Assembly: GCA_937894165.1 (NCBI GenBank)
Contig: CALCSX010000272.1
Coordinates: 1 to 7,812, forward strand
DNA length: 7,812 nucleotides
From: an uncultured Saprospiraceae bacterium
GTDB taxonomy: Bacteria; Bacteroidota; Bacteroidia; Chitinophagales; Saprospiraceae
Direction of reading: 5' to 3'
Shown piece by piece: positions 5,079 to 7,812 of this stretch (within the stretch, counting starts at the first letter, position 1; every line of letters begins with the position of its first letter). The notes under the pieces were generated by a model. The model had not been told where the DNA came from. It did no database searches and was given only the letters and a program-made list of their open reading frames with translations. The position numbers and the translations under genes were made by a program.

Positions 5079-6602
5079 TTATCCTGATACATTTATAGAC
5101 TTGCTGACCCAAAATTCAAAATCCACTGGAGAGTAATGATAAGGTAATGGTTTCTGATTTAGAAGGATCAGAGGTGATTTATCTAAGTCATTGTACGTGC
5201 ACCAATCGGTTATATGACTTAATGCAACTATCCAACTCTCTTTAATAACAGCCGGGATATTTGTAACTTCTAATGTTGTGCTATTATCACTTTTTAAAAA
5301 CTTTGCCCATTGTTGTATATCACTTGCTGCTTCTAAGTGAAATATCAATGAAATAAGCGAATCCCAATTATTAGATGTATTTTGTTTTTCAGGTTTAATC
5401 ATAATCCTGATATAAGTGAAGCATTTATGCTTATTTTGAATACTAATAATTTTATCTAGAGCAATAAGACAATTAGGACAAGTGGGTTGCAGAATTAGAT
5501 CAAGATTCCATATGCCATCTTTTGAATGAATAAGCGGGAACTTTTGATAACTTTCAGGAAGTTTCTTAGCCTGAGAATGAGCGAAATAATAGGATAATAT
5601 TTTCCAATCCTTTTTAATTGATAATAAATCGAATAATAAAGATCGAAATTGAATCCACTCTGATATAAATGGTTTGACCACAATCCACAAAATTATAACC
5701 AACAACCCTAAAACAGACGCTTTAAATAAACTATCTATTGTAGGAAAAATCAAATTGACATGCATGAAAAGCAGGCACAATTGGGCGATCAAAATTAAAT
5801 CAGTTAGTAAACAAAGCGTGCACCACTGATTTAATCTATATTGGTGCCAAAAAGAATAGATTACAAAAGGAATTGAAAATAAAGATAGTATCAGCAAAAA
5901 GATATAATTTGGAAACAATAGTTGGAATAAAACAAAGAAAGAAAAATATATGATAATTAAATCTGTCAGTTTGATTTTATCATGTAATAACCGTGATGGC
6001 TTGGAGTGGATAATAGAATTACAATTCATTCTGGTATCCTTTCCGCAAAGTTTGTTTATGACATCCGTGGTATGCCCATAGTCTACTTTAAGAATGAGTA
6101 TGGAGAGGGTAAAACCTATACCTGACAAGAGGAGAAAAATAAAATCTCCAATTGAAGGTTTATGAAGGTACATTAGCAATACCAAAAGAAGAGAAAATAA
6201 GATGATGGAATATCTTCTTAAAACCAATGCCAAATTTTGGGGTTTATTTTCAACCAAGATGGTAATTCCTGTCCAAAGTTGTTGAAACTTCCTCAAACTA
6301 ATCGAACTCCTTCTATTCTTTTGGTCGGTAATAATAACATTTTCTTCGTTCTTTTGAATGAGGTAGATCTCCGGTTTATCACCATTATCTAGCTGCGCTA
6401 AGAATGTTCCAGTCAATTTTTCAACCTGCGGAGTAGATAATTTGGTAAACAAATTGGGAATATACAGTTTGTCAAAAGTATCCGACAATGCTGATAAGGC
6501 CGGATACTCCGGGTGGGATTTTAATTCAATAAGGAAGTATCGATAATAATACCCATTCTTATTGAGAAACGTTTTTGCTAAATTGGCAAAATCTGCCTCC
6601 AT
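5079..6602 (-). CDS. C39-like / VKOR / thioredoxin fusion 2, disulfide-forming membrane protein
   Basis: A 507-residue paralogue of the protein at 988-2649 with the same order of domains. Residues about 5-120 are the C39-like domain (SHPEYPALSALSDTF at 29-43), again with no cysteine before residue 186, so not a peptidase. Residues about 129-309 hold six hydrophobic segments and the VKOR core: loop pair Cys186/Cys194 and Cys261-T-L-Cys264 (NQWCTLC). The C-terminal thioredoxin-like domain (about 360-507) has Cys375-P-N-Cys378 (QPTCPNC) and a likely cis-Pro at 477 (DKSPLILLNQ). The C-terminal domain is shorter and more diverged than in fusion 1, and the CPNC pair differs from CSAC, so the two may differ in redox potential or substrate. 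The ATG at 6602 lies 85 bases beyond the stop of the upstream TlpA-like gene, consistent with one transcript. The DNA is noticeably more AT-rich than that of the TlpA-like gene beside it. Confidence 0.86.
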   Translation of the reverse strand: MEADFANLAKTFLNKNGYYYRYFLIELKSHPEYPALSALSDTFDKLYIPNLFTKLSTPQVEKLTGTFLAQLDNGDKPEIYLIQKNEENVIITDQKNRRSSISLRKFQQLWTGITILVENKPQNLALVLRRYSIILFSLLLVLLMYLHKPSIGDFIFLLLSGIGFTLSILILKVDYGHTTDVINKLCGKDTRMNCNSIIHSKPSRLLHDKIKLTDLIIIYFSFFVLFQLLFPNYIFLLILSLFSIPFVIYSFWHQYRLNQWCTLCLLTDLILIAQLCLLFMHVNLIFPTIDSLFKASVLGLLVIILWIVVKPFISEWIQFRSLLFDLLSIKKDWKILSYYFAHSQAKKLPESYQKFPLIHSKDGIWNLDLILQPTCPNCLIALDKIISIQNKHKCFTYIRIMIKPEKQNTSNNWDSLISLIFHLEAASDIQQWAKFLKSDNSTTLEVTNIPAVIKESWIVALSHITDWCTYNDLDKSPLILLNQKPLPYHYSPVDFEFWVSKSINVSG

Positions 6603-6687
6603 TCTATAAACATTTACTTGTCACTAGATGATAACTATTTCCATTTATATAACCTAATCATGTATGAATAATTGATCTAGCCATAAA
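6603..6687 (-). other. 85-bp spacer between TlpA-like gene and VKOR fusion 2
   Basis: AT-rich, with no gene, no clear hairpin followed by a U-run and no clear promoter box on the minus strand. Nothing here speaks against co-transcription of its two neighbours. Confidence 0.35.
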
Positions 6688-7812
6688 TTATTCTCCCATC
6701 ATACTTCTAAGCAATAATTTTTTTAGAGTTGGATCAGAAGGCCGCTTCGCATCGGCGACCAATACTTTACCTTCGGCATCCAGTATCATATAGCGGGGGA
6801 TGGTTTTGATGTTGTAATCGATCAATTGCTGAGAACTCCGTGAATTGGTAATGAAATAGGAATGATCGTATTCACTCAAATTTAGTTCCTGGACTGCTTT
6901 GGTCCAGTTATCCATTTGGTCATTATAGGCCAGATAAATGAACTGGATACCCATATCGGCCATTTCCTTCTTCAATTCAATTGAATAGGGTATTTCTGCC
7001 CGACAGGGTGCACACCAGCTCGCCCAGTAATCGATGTAATACAACGACGCACTATCTAGTCTGATCAATTGATTGAAAGTGGTTTCCACACCATTAATAT
7101 TTCTGATTTTAATATCTGTGGCCGGGCTCTCTTCTACTCCCATTTTCGTTCTTAATTCCTGAATAAATATAGTATCCCGGAGTTGGGAAAATGATTTGTA
7201 ATATTGCGAGATCAAGTGGTTGATGGATTGAAGGGGTTCAGTCCCTGCGGATTTTTCTAAATACAACTGAAAATAATACCTTGCTAGGTCTGGATTGATT
7301 TCGGGATCTTTATTCTGAACCATAGAAAAGATCGAGTCAGGGTTTTGAATAAATTTAGCTTTAAAATAAAACCGGTCTAAAATACTGTAAACATCAAAAT
7401 CAGACTCGCTACCATACAAACTTATATCGGAATCATCAATAAAGAGAGAAGACAACACCGTTCTCCGCATTTCTTTATTTAATAGGCTTTCCCAAAAATC
7501 AGGCGAATTTGAATGATTTCTGACGTAATCCATTTGGTAGCTATGACTCTTCTTAATCTGTTGATACAGAGAATCCAGGTTTCTGAAGAACGGTTTTAGT
7601 CTTTCTAACTCTCGAGGAATTTCTTCTTTGGTCTTAAATATTGGATATAAACTAACTGACCCTGGTAGCACCAAATAATACCTCTCCCTCATTTTTTCAA
7701 AGGGGTTATCTACTATGAGGTTGTAACATAAATTCTGTTTTGAATCTTCCGCAATGGGGATACCTTCCTCATAATGGATGGATAAAGTATCCCCTGAATC
7801 TAACCGATAATA
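6688..7812 (-). CDS. TlpA-like thioredoxin protein (CAPC), N-terminus beyond the window
   Basis: The frame is open from the right edge to the stop at 6688, giving 374 visible residues; there is no stop in the 40 codons before the ATG at 7692, and these read as ordinary protein (for example YYRLDSGDTLSIHYEEG), so that ATG is internal and the true start lies outside. The first 230 or so residues are a mainly helical, charged region of the kind that precedes TlpA domains in Bacteroidetes. The C-terminal thioredoxin domain has YWASWCAPCRAEIP (Cys267-A-P-Cys270 in visible numbering), a FIYLAYND segment, and the cis-Pro loop KTIPRYMILDAEGK. CAPC is the classical TlpA/ResA pair, unlike CKPC in the lipoprotein at 2778-3866. 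It presumably acts in the periplasm as a thiol-disulfide reductase; a signal peptide or lipobox cannot be checked here. As the first gene seen in the minus-strand run, it probably belongs with VKOR fusion 2. Confidence 0.85.
   Translation of the reverse strand, partial: YYRLDSGDTLSIHYEEGIPIAEDSKQNLCYNLIVDNPFEKMRERYYLVLPGSVSLYPIFKTKEEIPRELERLKPFFRNLDSLYQQIKKSHSYQMDYVRNHSNSPDFWESLLNKEMRRTVLSSLFIDDSDISLYGSESDFDVYSILDRFYFKAKFIQNPDSIFSMVQNKDPEINPDLARYYFQLYLEKSAGTEPLQSINHLISQYYKSFSQLRDTIFIQELRTKMGVEESPATDIKIRNINGVETTFNQLIRLDSASLYYIDYWASWCAPCRAEIPYSIELKKEMADMGIQFIYLAYNDQMDNWTKAVQELNLSEYDHSYFITNSRSSQQLIDYNIKTIPRYMILDAEGKVLVADAKRPSDPTLKKLLLRSMMGE

Noticed and set aside
6688..7692. Taking the ATG at 7692 as the start of the CAPC TlpA-like gene
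   Set aside because: The frame stays open for all 40 codons to the window edge and reads as normal protein, so the ATG is internal.
1..7812. CRISPR array, rRNA, IS element or transposase
   Set aside because: No regularly spaced repeats, rRNA-like sequence, terminal inverted repeats or transposase/integrase motifs were seen on either strand.

Overview
This window carries part of a cysteine-rich peptide maturation locus from what looks like a member of the Bacteroidota. The evidence for that phylum is indirect. The two small precursor peptides have the double-glycine leader typical of the Bacteroidetes 'GG' natural-product family, the redox genes are TlpA-like proteins with long N-terminal regions of Bacteroidetes style, starts are mostly preceded by A-rich sequence rather than a clear Shine-Dalgarno, and base composition is AT-rich. 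I cannot place it below phylum.

Layout. Positions 1-256 hold, on the minus strand, the end of an alpha-amylase C-terminal domain running into a CBM20 starch-binding module. It has no catalytic part and is clearly richer in G+C than the rest. An AT-rich gene-free stretch follows. Then come, all on the minus strand and so transcribed right to left: a partial TlpA-like thioredoxin protein entering from the right edge (6688-7812), a C39-like/VKOR/thioredoxin fusion (5079-6602), a small GG-leader precursor (3927-4112), a TlpA-like lipoprotein (2778-3866), a second C39-like/VKOR/thioredoxin fusion (988-2649) and a second GG-leader precursor (563-802). One gene opposes them: a sulfotransferase at 4384-5070 on the plus strand, divergent from one precursor and convergent with one VKOR fusion.

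How the genes may work together (inference). The precursors give predicted mature peptides of 51 and 33 residues with six and five cysteines. The VKOR fusions have all the cysteines needed to make disulfides and pass electrons to quinone. The TlpA proteins could reduce or reshuffle wrong disulfides. The sulfotransferase could add sulfate to a tyrosine, a combination that recalls the RaxX/RaxST system of Xanthomonas, although that gene is not homologous by anything I can test here. The N-terminal C39-like domains of both fusions have no cysteine and so cannot be peptidases; a leader-binding role is possible. The exporter with an active C39 peptidase that should cleave the leaders is not in this window and would be expected nearby.

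Main uncertainties: whether the sulfotransferase acts on the peptides at all, whether the amylase fragment is a pseudogene or a short gene, and whether the VKOR fusion N-terminus faces the cytoplasm or periplasm.
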